Part shown: positions 14,101-26,796 of the stretch, piece by piece | Layout of the letters: every line of letters begins with the position of its first letter | How positions within the stretch are numbered: position 1 is the first letter of the stretch | Assembly: GCF_030867095.1 (NCBI RefSeq) | Contig: NC_081835.1 | Span: 16,004,501 to 16,068,500, forward strand | DNA: 64,000 nucleotides | Origin: Alligator mississippiensis | Taxonomy: Eukaryota > Chordata > Crocodylia > Alligatoridae | Reading direction: 5' to 3' | Program-made: the position numbers and the translations under genes | The notes under the pieces: generated by a model | Database searches by the model: none | What the model was told of the DNA's origin: nothing | What the model saw: only the letters and a program-made list of their open reading frames with translations

Positions 14101-15225
14101 TGCATTCCTGGCTGCAAACCCATCCCCCAATTCACCTAGTTTATAGCCCTCTCCAGCAAGTCAGCCATTCTGGAAGAAAACAGTTTTTTCTCCCTTGGCA
14201 TGAGGTGGACGCCATCTCTTCTGAACAAGCCTCTATCCTGGAACAGAAGTCCATGACCATAAAATCCCAAACCCTCACTGTGGCACCATCTCCTGAGCCT
14301 CCAGCTGACCTCCTCAATACCACTGATCCTCCAGGGACCCTGACCCCTGATTGGGAAGATGGAAAAGAAAACCACCGGCGCCCCCAATCCCTTGAGCCTA
14401 CTCCCCAGAGCCCTGTAGTCACTCATGATCCATCCAGGGTTGTCCCTGGCTGTGTCCTTCATGAATAAGCAGCATGGGGTAGTGGTCAGAGGGCTGGATG
14501 AGTTTTGCAATCCTTTCCATCACATCCCAGATACAGGCACCCAGAAGATAGCAGACCTCCCATGCAAAGGGATCTGGCTGGCAGATAGCACTCTCTGTCC
14601 CCCTCAGGAGAGAGTTGCTCACTACCACCACTCTGTCTCCCGCTCTGGACAGGAGCTTGCCTCCTTTTGTTCTCTGGCGCAAGTGCCTCCAGTCCTTCCT
14701 CCACCAGTGGTGCAAGGGTCTCATAGCTGTTGCACAGCTGAACCAGAAAAGTTTCCCTTGAAGCACGTGGCCTGGATCCTGAAGTGACCATCTTCCACTC
14801 AGCTCCATTCAGGTCCTCCCACTCCATCTTGTTGTCCTCATTCTTCTGCTGCAAAGCCTTGCTGTACAACTTATCTATCTCCTGCTCCTCAGCCCTGATG
14901 TTGCGCAGCCTGCTCACTTCCACCTAGAGCTCCTTCACCCGGCTCTCTAGAGACTCCACCACAGCACAGCCCCCACAAATGGGGCTATGCCTGTCCCTGC
15001 TCCCAGGCACCAGGAGCTGTGCTAAGCACCCCTTGCAGCCCAGGACCTGGGCTGAAGCCTCCACCACTGAGAGCTCTGTCTGGGTAGATGCCACAGAGGA
15101 GCCAGAGGTGTGGGATGCGGCAGTAGCGGGTGGTCTGTAGTGCAGCTCAAACCCCTGAGTCAGCTGTGGCCACTCACATACCAGCCTTGTAATAGGAAAC
15201 AGGCAGGAGGAACACTGTTGATATT
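11189..15225 (-). mobile_element. Near-full-length CR1 LINE
   Basis: A 4-kb copy on the minus strand with the element's 3' end at low coordinates. Remnants in order: ORF1 coiled coil (RLRNIRAEEQEIDKLYSKAL, about 14.92 kb); ORF1 esterase-like domain (RGTESAICQPDPF; DYRALGSRLKGLG; RDGVHLMPREKKLFSSR, 14.8-14.1 kb); ORF2 endonuclease (VGIYYKPLHQEEELDLEF, LVMGDLNYPDI, 13.7-13.5 kb); reverse transcriptase (VPEDWKRANVVPIFKKG; VTSGVPQGS; LLFNIFINNL, 12.6-12.0 kb); and C-terminal RT region (LEYCVQFWALHFNKVVENLE, 11.7-11.5 kb). Both ORFs are split by frameshifts and stops. The FADD catalytic box reads FVHD, so the copy is dead. Confidence 0.92.
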
Positions 15226-16294
15226 GAAAGCCTCCAAAGACTTGGACGGGTGCATGTGGGACAGCTTCATTATTTGCCCACCTGTTTAACTGATTTGGAA
15301 CTTAGTGATAAAATTGCCTCTTGTTTAACCACTTATTTGCATCTGATAAGTGGCATAAATTGGGCAAATGAATGTACCTCTCAGGCTGCCTATATGCACC
15401 TGCTGTACTGGGTGATTCAATAAGGATCTCCATGGAACATAGCAGGGCAGTGGGGTGAACAGTTGCTTGTTGGTTAAAATCTCAGGGCTAAATCTGAAAT
15501 GTTTTTATTTTTCAGCTGCAGAGGTAAAAAAGACCCTGAGAAATGAGCATGGAAATGTATGCATCTCATTGGCCCAATATGCACCTTACAGTGACTCCTA
15601 CAAACCTACCTTCTCTCTGCTTAGAAGTGTGTGGTGGTATAAGTCTAACTATGGTGTAGTGCAGATGTAACCAGCCTGCACCCAGGGGCAGGGGGTGTCA
15701 TCTCACCTAAGCCCAGAGGCAGAAGTTGATATTAAAGACCAGAATTTGAGACTCCCAGGACTAACTCAATTAACACAACATTTCTCTCTCCAAAGATAGG
15801 GAGACCCAGAAACACCAGATCAAAGGTAAGTGCTACAGTGTGGCAAAATACTCCCATTTTTTTGGCAGCAGCTGTAGGTAGGCACAGCAGAAACTAAAGG
15901 ATTATTTAGTTCCCAGGGCAATCTTAGCTGCAAGGTGGAGGTTTTCTATTGTGTGGTCAAATCTCTTAGTTAGCTTTGGAAATCTCAACCCAAATGGATA
16001 AGCCAGCCTGTGGATTTTCTTTGGGTAAGAATGGAATATCACAGCATGGATACATCCCTCCAGGATCCTCCCTGGTGCTTGCTAGACAGGACCTTTGAGA
16101 CTTAAGTTTATGCTGTGCAGAGTCCCGTGTACTACAGCTGTGACTGATCAAGTTCAAGGTGATGCATCTCTTCACTAAATAACAGCTCTTTGATGTCAGG
16201 AGCTTCAAAGAACCTGTGATGAACACTGGGAAGAATATTCCCCTTGGTCTTATTCTCCCTCCTCCCCCACCAGTATTTTTTCCCATGCATAGTG
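15226..16294. other. Unannotated stretch between CR1 and C3orf20
   Basis: I looked here for a C3orf20 terminal exon and found none. A 15.97-16.29 kb minus frame stays open for about 100 codons but shows no family motif. Confidence 0.4.
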
Positions 16295-16300
16295 TTTATT
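16295..16300 (-). promoter_or_regulatory. Candidate polyadenylation signal AATAAA downstream of C3orf20 exon 12
   Basis: A canonical AATAAA hexamer on the minus strand (TTTATT on plus), about 140 bases after the in-frame TAA that follows exon 12. It supports a transcript ending here, though one hexamer is weak evidence in AT-rich DNA. Confidence 0.35.
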
Positions 16301-16439
16301 AACTAGAGAGGCTGATAATGACTTTATCAATATGCCCACTCTTCTTATCACAGCCCTCCTGATTCTTCCCAGTTAGCCCAGTTCATGTCATAAACAGACC
16401 TTGGGGTGACATGGCTCCTCTGCCCCCACATTTCCTGCT

Positions 16440-16703
<264 letters not shown>

Positions 16704-17298
16704 TTAGATGTTTTCATTCAGGGGTTAGGGGCTCTGGTTCTTGCAAATACAGCCTCTGCCTTTACAGTAGTTAACCCCCTCGGCACCGACTGAAATTTAA
16801 CTCAGTTTCTGTGGCAGGAAGGGGAGTGATATGGAAAAGAGATTTTGCCCATTTGCTAGATGTCAACATTTCTATGTAAACCTCCAGGCAATCTGTCATA
16901 CTTTAGTGGTGTATCTTAAGTACACAGTGAATAAGATAAACTCATATAGTCCTCCCTATAATGATATTTCAGAGCTGTGTGGCACTTTGGATGTTTCCCT
17001 TTTCAGAAGTTTTGTGGGGTTTTGCTTTGCATAATCTTGCATTCAGTGATTTGGATTTGTGTGGTGAGGGGACTCCAAATTTAAAGCATTCCCCCTCCTA
17101 CTTTTTTCTTGAATAGCTGCAGTAGACATCAGAGATAAGAGGTGGGCAGATATGAGCCAGTAGAAGTTTGCTTGTGAGGCAAGGGAAGCTAGCAATGAGA
17201 CTGAAAATGAAGAATAACTTTTCTGATTGCATCACTTTGCTTCTCGGTTCTTGTTAGGAGTGGAAGCAGAAACTTGAAAAGCCTGGAAAGATGCTGCA

Positions 17299-17512
17299 GG
17301 TGCATCTACATGAGATACTATTTCACTGTAGCTCATTGCTACGGCAACATAGCATTGGCAGGTACTAACTGTGATGCCATCACTACTGCGCTGTAGCAAA
17401 ATGACTCATGCGCCACCGGGACTACACAGTACTGGTGGGTACTTGCTAAAGCAAGTACTAAATGACTGTGCAGTACCAACTGCGCAGTCAGGAGCAAGTG
17501 TAGATATGCCCT
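17299..17512. mobile_element. GTCTACA-family MITE, copy A
   Basis: It begins TGCATCTACATGAGATACTA and ends GTGTAGATATGCCCTG, which are near inverted repeats of each other. The interior has ACTGTGCAGTACC and GCTAAAGCAAGTACTAAATG, shared with copy D at 28.8 kb. It lies in C3orf20 intron 11. Confidence 0.7.
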
Positions 17513-17884
17513 GTTCGTTTGATACCAGATATCTCCTGAGTCCATTCTCATGAAACCATTAGCTCAGTTTTGCAGATGAAGAGGTTCAGAGAACCAATAA
17601 GCTGTGCTCAATTCAAGGGACTTTTACAACCCACTTGGAATATTTGTTTCCAAACAGCTGTTTCCATTGGGTTGATTTAGCCTTAAACTTCAGAGAGCAG
17701 GTATACAAAACTACACTAAGTTTTATCTGGTTTGGGGTGAGACTGAAACCCACTGAAATATGCAGTACATTTTTTTTTTTTTAAACAGCATTAGCAAAAT
17801 GTGTCCCTTTTCTGCACTGAAAAAAAATATGTGAAAATCAAAATGTCTTCATGATGCAGGTATCAAATTTATGCTCAAGTCAGC

Positions 17885-17996
17885 ATAAGCTGCCACATTT
17901 ACTGTGCAGTACAGGCATGCATGTGTAGATGAACACCTGTACTGCGTGGTAATTTTGGTTACTGTGCAGTAAATGCGCACGTGTAGATGTGCCCTG
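17885..17996. mobile_element. GTCTACA-family MITE, copy B (truncated)
   Basis: It has two TTACTGTGCAGTA motifs and the terminal GCACGTGTAGATGTGCCC. The left end is lost. Confidence 0.6.
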
Positions 17997-18879
17997 TTTA
18001 GATGCTGGCCTCTTAATCAAAAACTTCAAACTGCTGGGAAATTGTGGACAAGGTCTCCATTCTGTGTAATTCTGCTTCTGTTCCATGATCAGGTCCTTAG
18101 TTAGGAACTATGTGAATTCACAGCCTCATGGGGTTTTTTTTACCTTCCCCCCAGAACCAGTCCAAGGCTTGGCCCAAGTCTGTAACTTCCAACAAAGAAT
18201 TTGGAACTGTATAAAGGGTATAAAATGAATTTGGGGTATAAAGTCAGACTGACCCTCTGCGGTTCATTAATCTCTAATCATTTGGTATCTCTTGGTCTGA
18301 TTCTGGCCCTCTCTGTAGTTCCTTCAGGCAACTTCAATGATTTGTAAAGGTAAAAAATGGAGTAGAATGACTCTCTCCAGCAAAGCGGTGGTACATGTAG
18401 TAAACCTATGCACACAGCACAGGGAGATGGTGGGGGGCAGGGAGAGAGATGACTGGAGTGTAGAATACCCTGGTTGCTGTGGGACATCAGGTGTCCGACT
18501 AGGCTCAGTACAGGCCTTGGTGCTACATCTTCCACCTTCCCACTACAGCAGGCCTGGTTCTGCAGCTGCTTTCAGGCACATTGCAATTTGCAATGAACAG
18601 AAATATCCGTATTACTTACAAAATCTTAACATATCTTCTACATCTCTAGGGTAGCAAGGAATGCTTGTTCCCTGCATGGGCCTGTGTAGGAGGATGAGGG
18701 TTACACTGGGATGCCATGTATTCGTTTTCCTCCGTCAAGGCCTTTTGTCCTCGAAATTGGGAAGGAAGATTTCACAGCAAGACTTACAGAGGGAACATGA
18801 CTCAGTGGAAAAAAGAGAGTTTCAGGGAAAATATGAGCTCCACCCCAGCTGTAGACCATTACAGGGAGGAGTCCTACAA

Positions 18880-19200
18880 TAAAGGTGGTAGAAGTGGGTG
18901 GAAGAGGAAGAGGCAGAGCAAGGGTCCGTGGGGGACGACAGGTGGGGACCAGAAATGGATGGAGATTTGCAGGGCAGAGGGTGGATATGAGATCAGAGCA
19001 GCTGGGTGGAGATGAGGAGCAGAATGATTAGGTGGGGGAGCCGGGTGGAGTAGGAAGACGTGAGGTTGGAGCAGTAGGGTGGAGGTGGATGTGCAGGGTG
19101 GAGGCAGGGAGTGGAGCGAGTCGGTAGAAGGGGGAGTACAGGGAAGCAGGAGGATATGAGATCATGGAGGTGGGACAGAAAGAGACCGGAGAGAGATTCG
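18880..19200 (+). repeat. Purine-rich GGTGGAG degenerate repeat
   Basis: Nearly all-purine plus strand with many GGTGGAG, GGGTGGA and GGAGGTGG words at irregular spacing. It looks like a decayed minisatellite. No gene is visible in it. Confidence 0.5.
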
Positions 19201-20022
19201 GACAGCACCGGGGCAGACCTCAGAGCTGGGTAGCTGGCCACCACATGCTCACACTTATTTCCTGCATGTGCATGAGGAAGAAACAGTTCATTTCACAGCT
19301 AAAGATTACCCGTTGCTTCCCAACAGTCTTTCTCTTGTTCCAAAAGCAGCAAACAAGCAAGCTGGCCTGAGCTGAGAGTCCCGGGAGCTCCCTCTGGTGA
19401 GCAGATTAATTTGAGCTGTGAGGATCAGCAGCATATGGCATTGTCAGGCAAAGAAAACCCATGGGGGGATGCCAGGATTGCTACCACCACATCCAAGTCC
19501 CCTCACAAAAGTGAAACTGGGAAGGATTGGTGCAAAATAAAGTGGGCCAAAAATCTGCCTCAGGTATCTGAGTTCAGTGTCTGGGAAACTAACTGGCATG
19601 TCTGAAACAGGTGCCACATATCCCTCTAACTGAAAAGCTTTCAGGCCAAATTCCTGTATTTCTAGACCATTACTAGCCCTCTATTTACAATATTGGGTAG
19701 ATGTTTCCATATCCATTTGCATGAAGCTGCCATGCCCATCACTGGCTATTGGTATAGCTACTGTACTGCACATTTACCCTCCATGTGAAAGGGATGAGGG
19801 AAAAGGAGGAAAAGCCTGGTTTGGGAGCTGAGGTATCTCTTTGGAGGCAGTTCTACTTTGCAGATGGGTCTTTTTGAATGTATCAAGTAATTTGTATCTC
19901 CAGTTGCTGTAATTATTCACCCCCGGGAACAGAAGATTTGCAGGCACTGAGAAAATGAAGTCATATTGAATGGTTCAGCTTGCTGCCTTGGTACTGGAGC
20001 AACTCTGTAAAGTTTAGCCTGT

Positions 20023-20099
20023 CTCAGGTAGCCTTGGTACCTAAACTGCTACAGATGGGCCTCAGGTAGCCTCAGGTACCTAAACTGCTACAGATGGGC
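20023..20099 (+). repeat. Tandem duplication, 38/39-bp unit, two copies
   Basis: Two adjacent units start CTCAGGTAGCC and end CTGCTACAGATGGGC. They differ by a small substitution and a one-base indel. Confidence 0.85.
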
Positions 20100-22182
20100 T
20101 GCTAGGTGGAGCAAGCCGACCAGAATATTAGCTTAAGCTAGGATTCACATTGGATATGAGTCATGCTCTGCACAGAGTACGAGGACTTGTTGTTATTAAT
20201 CTCTGAAGCTTTGAAAGGGATAAGACCATACTGGAGTCTTATCCTTCTCCACTTTGTAATTAGGTGTTATAGGAACACTATGGATATTAGAGCTCAGGTT
20301 CACAGTCAAAGCAGCCAATAACAGGGCCCTTTTGGTAGAAGGCCTGTAGCTACGAAGTTCATTTTCACCAGAAGTCAGGTTAAGCCTATACCTCTTTCCA
20401 GATCATCTTGTCTGGTTGGCATTCAATTAATAACAATGTTGTGAAGCGGCCCTAGGAACAGCGTGGTACCTACAACCAGAGGATACCAGGACTCCTGGAT
20501 CCCACTTCAGCCACTGACTTTTAGAGTGAGGCTGGGCAGAGGGAGGTTAATAGGAAAAGAAATGTATAAACAGGCATCCCTAATTGATATGATATACTGT
20601 GGGCCAGTTCCTTTAGCATATGTAAATCAATGGAGTGACATCAGTTTACACCAGCTGAGAATCTGATTCTATTTATTCAGAAACCCTTTCCAGGGTGATA
20701 CTTAATTTGCTAGCTGCAGGGGAGTAAACACCTCAGTGAAATGACTGGCTATGAGACTTTCAGTGGCCTCCTTCAGTTGTGTCGACACAGGTTATTTGGG
20801 GCATGTTTACACTGTAAAAGGACAGCAGTGAGCCATGCCAAGCTCTCTTGGGGGTACTTATTGGCACACATCAGTGGGCATATGAAGGCAACTGAATTAT
20901 AAATGTTTCAGAGTGTAGAGTATGCGCATAGCAGGCATGAGTGTACTTCACTGCAGATCTCCCTAGCATTGTCCTTTGTTGGTGTAGATAATATGCCTGA
21001 ACAGTGCTATGTGCAAAGGTTTTGGCTATTCATGCAATTCACATTACTTGCTCAGTAATTCTTTGGTGTAAATATTCTTTGGATATCATTGTGTGATAGT
21101 CAGTATGATAACTGGTGACCTCAGTTTTATGAACCTGTGTCTACCCCTGCCAGCCACTTGGGAGCTCCAGCTGTGAACATTCATGCAAAGAAATACACCT
21201 GGGGGTACATGGTAACCACCTCAATCTTGTACTTGGGGGCTCACCAGAGTACTTTCCATTGTATACATGTTCTTACAAATGGCAAAAGAAATTACTGACA
21301 AGAAGGCATGTGAGGAAAAGTCTACCAACACTGGGGCAGGCAAACTGAATTAAAAGTCCCCAAATCGGTCACAAAATGCTGAGTATTCTTGCATATCTTT
21401 TCAGAGACAGATGATTGTGAAGGGCAAGTCTGGGGAATTTCTCAGTTGAGGCAAACCAGTGAACTCAGAGCTAATGAATGGGGTCAAGCACCCACCACTA
21501 AGGAGCAAGAAGGTGATGTCAGGAAATACCTGACACTGAGAACTGGCCATGTTTCTGCTTTAATAATACATCAGAGAGGAAGAGAAACTGGAGACTTCAC
21601 AAGAGACAACTGGGTGCTTCTGTCACATTAGCACATGTTAGCTCACATGCCTGCAAACAGCTGAGGACAAAGGGCTCAGAAAGGTAACGCTGCATTTCCA
21701 GCCAGTCTGTCTGACTGCCCTGGTAGATATGGGAGTCAGGGAAGGTCACTTAGATTGGAAGAAGTTAAAGTGCCAGCTTGGTCTGCTCAAACTTGCCCAA
21801 GTAACATTCTCCTCCTCTATGAGGCTTCTGACTTTTCTTTCTAGTCCAGGTCTCTGCATTAGCTCAGCTCAGCTATGCAGCACAGCACATGATACCCAAC
21901 AAGGCAGCTGTTATCAAGAGGCATTTATACATTTTCAAACTGTGAGATTTGTCCAGGAAGAAATCCTGATATGCTGCCCAGCCTGGCAGACCAACTGACC
22001 TCTCCTAGACACGCCTTTGCTGCCACTTCCCACGCAGTGCTTTCTAAATCCTCTGACAAGATTTGGCACATTTCGCAGGGGCAGACATGTGTACAGCTGG
22101 CAGCAAAGTTAAACGATTCTGGGGCATGGAAAGGGTGTATCAGAGCTAGACTTAGGGATATGACTAGACATGGTGGTATGCA

Positions 22183-22239
22183 CCATATAGATGGAAAAAT
22201 GAATAGCAGCATTTTTCCATATAGATGGAAAAATGAATA
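22183..22239 (+). repeat. Direct repeat, 23 bp twice at 34-bp spacing
   Basis: The word CCATATAGATGGAAAAATGA (plus ATA) occurs at 22183 and 22217, identical in both copies. Confidence 0.8.
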
Positions 22240-22354
22240 TAGCAGTTTCGCAACTTACTATACTTCCTATGCCATTGTACAATTGTTATCAGTGGCACTT
22301 CTTCAGCATCTATCATTCATGGACGTCAGACAACTCTTTAGACAACACTGAACT

Positions 22355-22485
22355 AGTATTCTCCCATTTTATAGATGGAGCAACCATGGTCCAGAGGTTA
22401 AATGGCTTGTCCAAGGACATTCTGTGAGTTACACAGCTGGAATAAAAACCCAGATCGCTTGACTACCAGCCCTGTGATCCAACCA
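22355..22485 (-). repeat. MIR-type SINE, reverse orientation
   Basis: It contains CCATTTTATAGATGGAGCAA, GGTTAAATGGCTTGTCCAAG and GTGAGTTACACAGCTGGAAT, the exact order of a reverse-oriented MIR. Confidence 0.85.
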
Positions 22486-24804
22486 CTAAATTTACTCTTT
22501 CCTTGGCCAGATCTGCTGTTTTCAATGTTTCTGCCCCTTTCAGCCATCCCTTTCTTTTCACAAAATCCCTTCCTTGTGTTTTAATTTGACTTATGTCAGG
22601 CAATGATCAAAATGTTATTTGAAAAATCTGTCATTAGACTTTCAGCCCTTCCTTTAGCTCCTTTCTCTGAAGAAGTTTTGGCAATAACAGCTTGGTTACA
22701 GGAATCCAAGTCCTTTTAGTGAAACCATGTCATGAAGTTCAAATGCTTTGGCAATGACCTCTGTTCTGACCTTGCTGTCGCATTTGTCTGTACATCAAGG
22801 CTGTATGTTAACAATAAGATTAACTGTGTTGAGGAAGGCATCCAATGGCTTCTTGTTGCTAAAGTGAATGAAGAATAGCCTTAGAACTGTTCTAATTCCT
22901 TGGACTGTCAGTCCAGGGAGACAAAATCATTACCCTTCTGTAGTCAAAGATTTAAAAGGCTGTAAAGAAGCTGTATTAGAACACAGCAAGGCATTCATTA
23001 AAGGCTTTGCCTCTTCTATGGGTGTTATCTAACTTGGCACCTCTTTCAATGGACCAATATAAAAACATCTCAACAGAAGAGCCAGAACTCCCAATAAGCG
23101 AACTATGCTTCATTATAAATGACCCTGCCCAAAGCAGTGACTACTCCTAGTCATTCAGTATCATAGTATTTATTCTGTATAAAACAGGACATTGGAAAAT
23201 GGATATTTTTTCCTAATTTGTCAGTGGCTTGAAGTGTGATGTGGACTTTAATTTCTCTGTATCTCCATTTCCCTGTTTGCAAAATGGAGCTAGTGCTTAT
23301 TTCGTGGGCTATCTCATGCAACAAAGTTCATTGTAAACTGTGCAATCTATGGAAAGTGCCATGTGCTAGCTGAGACTGGGCGTGTGCAAGGTTTTGGCTG
23401 GACATTAGAAGGGCTTGATGCAATTATTTACACTCATCAGCTGATTAGGAATAGCCCACATACTGATGGACTGGCACATTTATAGACTAGAACAGCTGAA
23501 GTATCAGTGTTAATAGAAATGAGTTTAGAATATAAATATTGAAGGCAAAAGTCTGAAGTCTTTATCAGTGAAAATTCTTACTCAAGTGAACATGAGATTT
23601 TTCCCATAAGGCTTTTTTTTTTGGAATATTTTATGAACACTAACTTCTTTTGTGATGTGGCATTTATTTTTCCTAAGTGGGTCCCCTGTCGGATGTTTCA
23701 GGGCTAACTGTGCAATCAGAAGTGAATTCCTTATGGGGATACTTATGTGGTAAATTGTTAGGCTAAATCAAGGACATCAAAAGCAAAACACCGTTCATTA
23801 TCTTGCAATGCTGAAAACAATAGATGTACTGGTATTGACTTCTGCAGCACAGAGTCAGGCCCAGAGGGAGCATTTCACAATCAGATCCATTGCTCTGTTG
23901 GGACAAACTCACCTGAGAGCATTAAAAACCTCTTGGAACTTTTCACAATAATCAGCATAAGCCAAACCACATTTACATAACTGTATTCTGCCAGTTTAGC
24001 CTGCTGTTGTAGGTACATGCAGATATGTTAGTCTTTAGTTAGTTCCTGTCCTAAAATATATAGTGACATTTCTATAGAGCATGAAAGACTGATGTACTCC
24101 ATCCCTGAGGTAGCTCCATATCAAGGATGGGTAAAGAGAGACCTAATATAGAGCAGAAGTCACTTTAAATCTGTGCTCAGAGAGCCTTTTGGACAAAAGC
24201 TCCTATGTGAAGGGATACACTATGGGTAAAAGCAAAACCCAAAAGACTTCATGAGTCAACAGCAATATAACTGGTGACTGAACAAGATGGTTCTGTTGTT
24301 CGTCAGATTAGACAATCGTCTATTCCATGCTCAGCTCCTGATTTGGAAAAATATGTGGACAGAGAAAAATATTCATATGGACACTGGAAGAACCACTTTT
24401 ATATGACTTTGACTTCCTGATAGACATTGAATTCAACCCCCTTGAATCTTTGGAAAAGTTAAAATCCAAAGTGGATTGGGCTGGCTTTGCAAGTCAGCAG
24501 TGAGCCGTGAGACAATGGATCTGATTCAGGTAGATGCTAGGGAAGTTTGAGTTTGCATCTGTATCCAAACCTTGTGGGGCCCATCTCTCCTCCTTGTAAA
24601 GAAACTTGCCTCCAACATTAAAACAGCATCTTTTCCAGGATTATCATAATTTGGAGTCAAGAAACATCTGTTTCTATAAGTCAGTCATTTCTGCTCTTCA
24701 GGCTGATGCTGGTAATCAGTCTCATTTACTCTGAACTTGGCGGCCAGGTAGCATTTTATGTCTTCATGATGTATTATATATATGAATGACTGCATTACAC
24801 TTAC

Positions 24805-24912
24805 CAGCACCATCCCTGGGGTGACAGCGTGCTTCTGCACAAGTAGCGGTGGCTGTTGTCTTGCAGAGCTGTCCATGTCATACCGCAACAGGCGGTAAGA
24901 GTCATGTTTGCA
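24805..24912 (-). CDS. C3orf20: C3orf20 coding exon 11
   Basis: A 108-bp exon of 36 codons, phase 0 at both ends. The acceptor is GTCCCCTTCCAG and the donor is GTGCTG|GTAAGT. It encodes CKHDSYRLLRYDMDSS and, after a short spacer, PPLLVQKHAVTPGMVL. The C-x-x-DSYRLLxYDxDS pattern is characteristic of C3orf20. The 8.2-kb intron that follows is the longest in the gene. Confidence 0.94.
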
Positions 24913-25568
24913 CTGGAAGGGGACAAACATAGTCATTCCTTCCAGGAATCTCTGGGATCTCCCCTGAGGTTTCAGTGTCAAATTGAAGCCCAGATATTAG
25001 TTGCTGTCATTAAACAATTGAAAAGGTAGAATAACTGAATTTAACAATGGGAAAGGGAGGTAAGTGATTTTTGCCCACCATCTTACTGATGTACAGGGAT
25101 TGTTCCCTATAGGTGTTTGTAAGTGCTGTGCCCACTCTAGCTTTCTAGGTTCTGTCTTCAAGGCTTAGTCAACCTGGATTTGACCATTCTCACAGGAATC
25201 CCATTACTATGTCCTTGCTCCTATGTCTCTCATCCATGTCATTTTGGGGGCATAACTCATAGTTCTTTGTGCTGAGATGCTCTATAGTTCCTTCACAGTT
25301 AATTGGCCAAGAATCTGCTTGGTTTTCCAGGGGAACTATGGGAGGGCATTGGCAAATGATTAGCATTTGAGTGATTTTTGCCTGTGATTTCCCCTTAGAA
25401 ATCACTCAAGTGATTTTTTTCCTTGGGATAGTAGCACCCAGGCTCTATCTTATAGCACCAACTGACTAGACTAGTCCAAACTAAAACCACCTCTGAACCC
25501 AGGTCAGAGTATTTTCTGCATTGTTAGCAATAATGGTTCAACTAAAATGCCTGGGTTAGGTATACAGC

Positions 25569-25764
25569 AAGTGCGTCTACACAAGACACTTTACTGCACG
25601 GTAAACAGTGGCCAAATTACCGCATAGTAAGCATCACTGTCTACATGTGCAGACCTTTACAGCACAGTAATTTGCTCTACTCAACAGTTAGTTTCCTACC
25701 TGCAAATGCAAGTATTAAATTAACTGCCACGTAGTTACTGTGCCGTAAGGCATGTGTAGACAGC
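25569..25764. mobile_element. GTCTACA-family MITE, copy C
   Basis: It opens GTGCGTCTACACAAGACACT with TTTACTGCACGGTAA following, and closes GGCATGTGTAGACAGC. It adjoins GC-rich sequence that runs into a hAT-family fragment. Confidence 0.65.
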
Positions 25765-25924
25765 TGACTAGGAGCGCATGCAGCGTGGGGTAGTGGGGGG
25801 CAGTGGGGATCGCCCCCACCCGACAGCACCTGCTGAGATGGGGCTTTTTTTCCCCCCAAGTGCTGCGAGCTGGGGCACACGGGGCAGCCATTGCTAGGCT
25901 GGGAGAGGGGCAGGGGATGGGATG

Positions 25925-26075
25925 GGATGGGCCTGGCCTGGCTGATTCGGAGAGTCGGCTGCTCCGAATCAGATTTGGCCAAATTGAATAGGGACAGTGA
26001 TTCGAATCACCGATTTGAATCACTGTCCCCCAAATCGGCCGAATCCAAAGCGAATACTAGCTGCTTCACACAGGC
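25925..26075. mobile_element. GAATC-rich hAT MITE right-end fragment
   Basis: It has repeated GATTCG/CGAATC words, GGACAGTGATTCGAATCACC, and the terminal TTCACACAGGCCTA. It is the same family as the complete copy at 37.9-38.8 kb. The left end is missing or replaced. Confidence 0.65.
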
Positions 26076-26773
26076 CTACCCAGCATTTCCTTTCAGGCCA
26101 TGGCAAGTCCTATCAGGTACCCATATTTCTCGGGCTAGCTTTCACCCACCAGAGAGACTATGAACACTGAAGCTGCAGCAGACAAAAAAAATACATATTG
26201 GGTTGTGTCCTTTTTATGCCTTTATGAGGCATAAAGGAAGCCTGAAAATAATTATAAGATGTTTTCTCCCTTCTCATTTTAGGTTTTTAGTAGGTCACCC
26301 AGGGAATCTCAGTGATGATTGGAAAACTAGTAAAGTTATGATATCACGAGAAGGAAAGAAAAAGGCATAGACTTCAGATGGCTGGCTATCACTCTACTAT
26401 CTGAGCAATTGAGGGGGGCTGGGACTATCTGTTTATATCTGGATTTGGTAAACACCACCTTAATGCCAATGGATGATAAACATTTTGCAGAGGGGAAGGA
26501 CTGTTAAGTGATTCAATACCCCCCCTTCTATAATGTATAAGATCTTATTGAATAGTATACAACTCTGAAATTGTTAAAGAGGTCCTCTAGCAAAATGAGC
26601 AAAGAAACAAACAAGCAGGAATATCTCCTTCAGAACACACTTTCAGATCTTCGTGTACACCATAAAGAACCAGAAGTGGGAAGGAAAATCCCTATCTTTG
26701 AAAACATGTTTGTTCTTGAAAGTTTCCTATTTGGTTTGTTTGCTTAAGCTTTCCCTTAATAGAAACAGCTTTT

Positions 26774-26796
26774 CCCCTCCCCACCCCCACCCCCTA
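26774..26796 (-). other. Potential G-quadruplex (minus strand)
   Basis: The plus strand reads CCCC-TCCCCA-CCCCCA-CCCCC, giving four G-runs on the minus strand with very short loops. It lies in C3orf20 intron 10. Confidence 0.45.

Noticed and set aside
15966..16286. Possible C3orf20 terminal exon
   Set aside because: It lacks a convincing acceptor in the needed phase and any acidic tail like that of the mammalian protein.
18716..19015. 99-codon plus-strand frame rich in G, R and W
   Set aside because: It is explained by the purine-rich GGTGGAG repeat.
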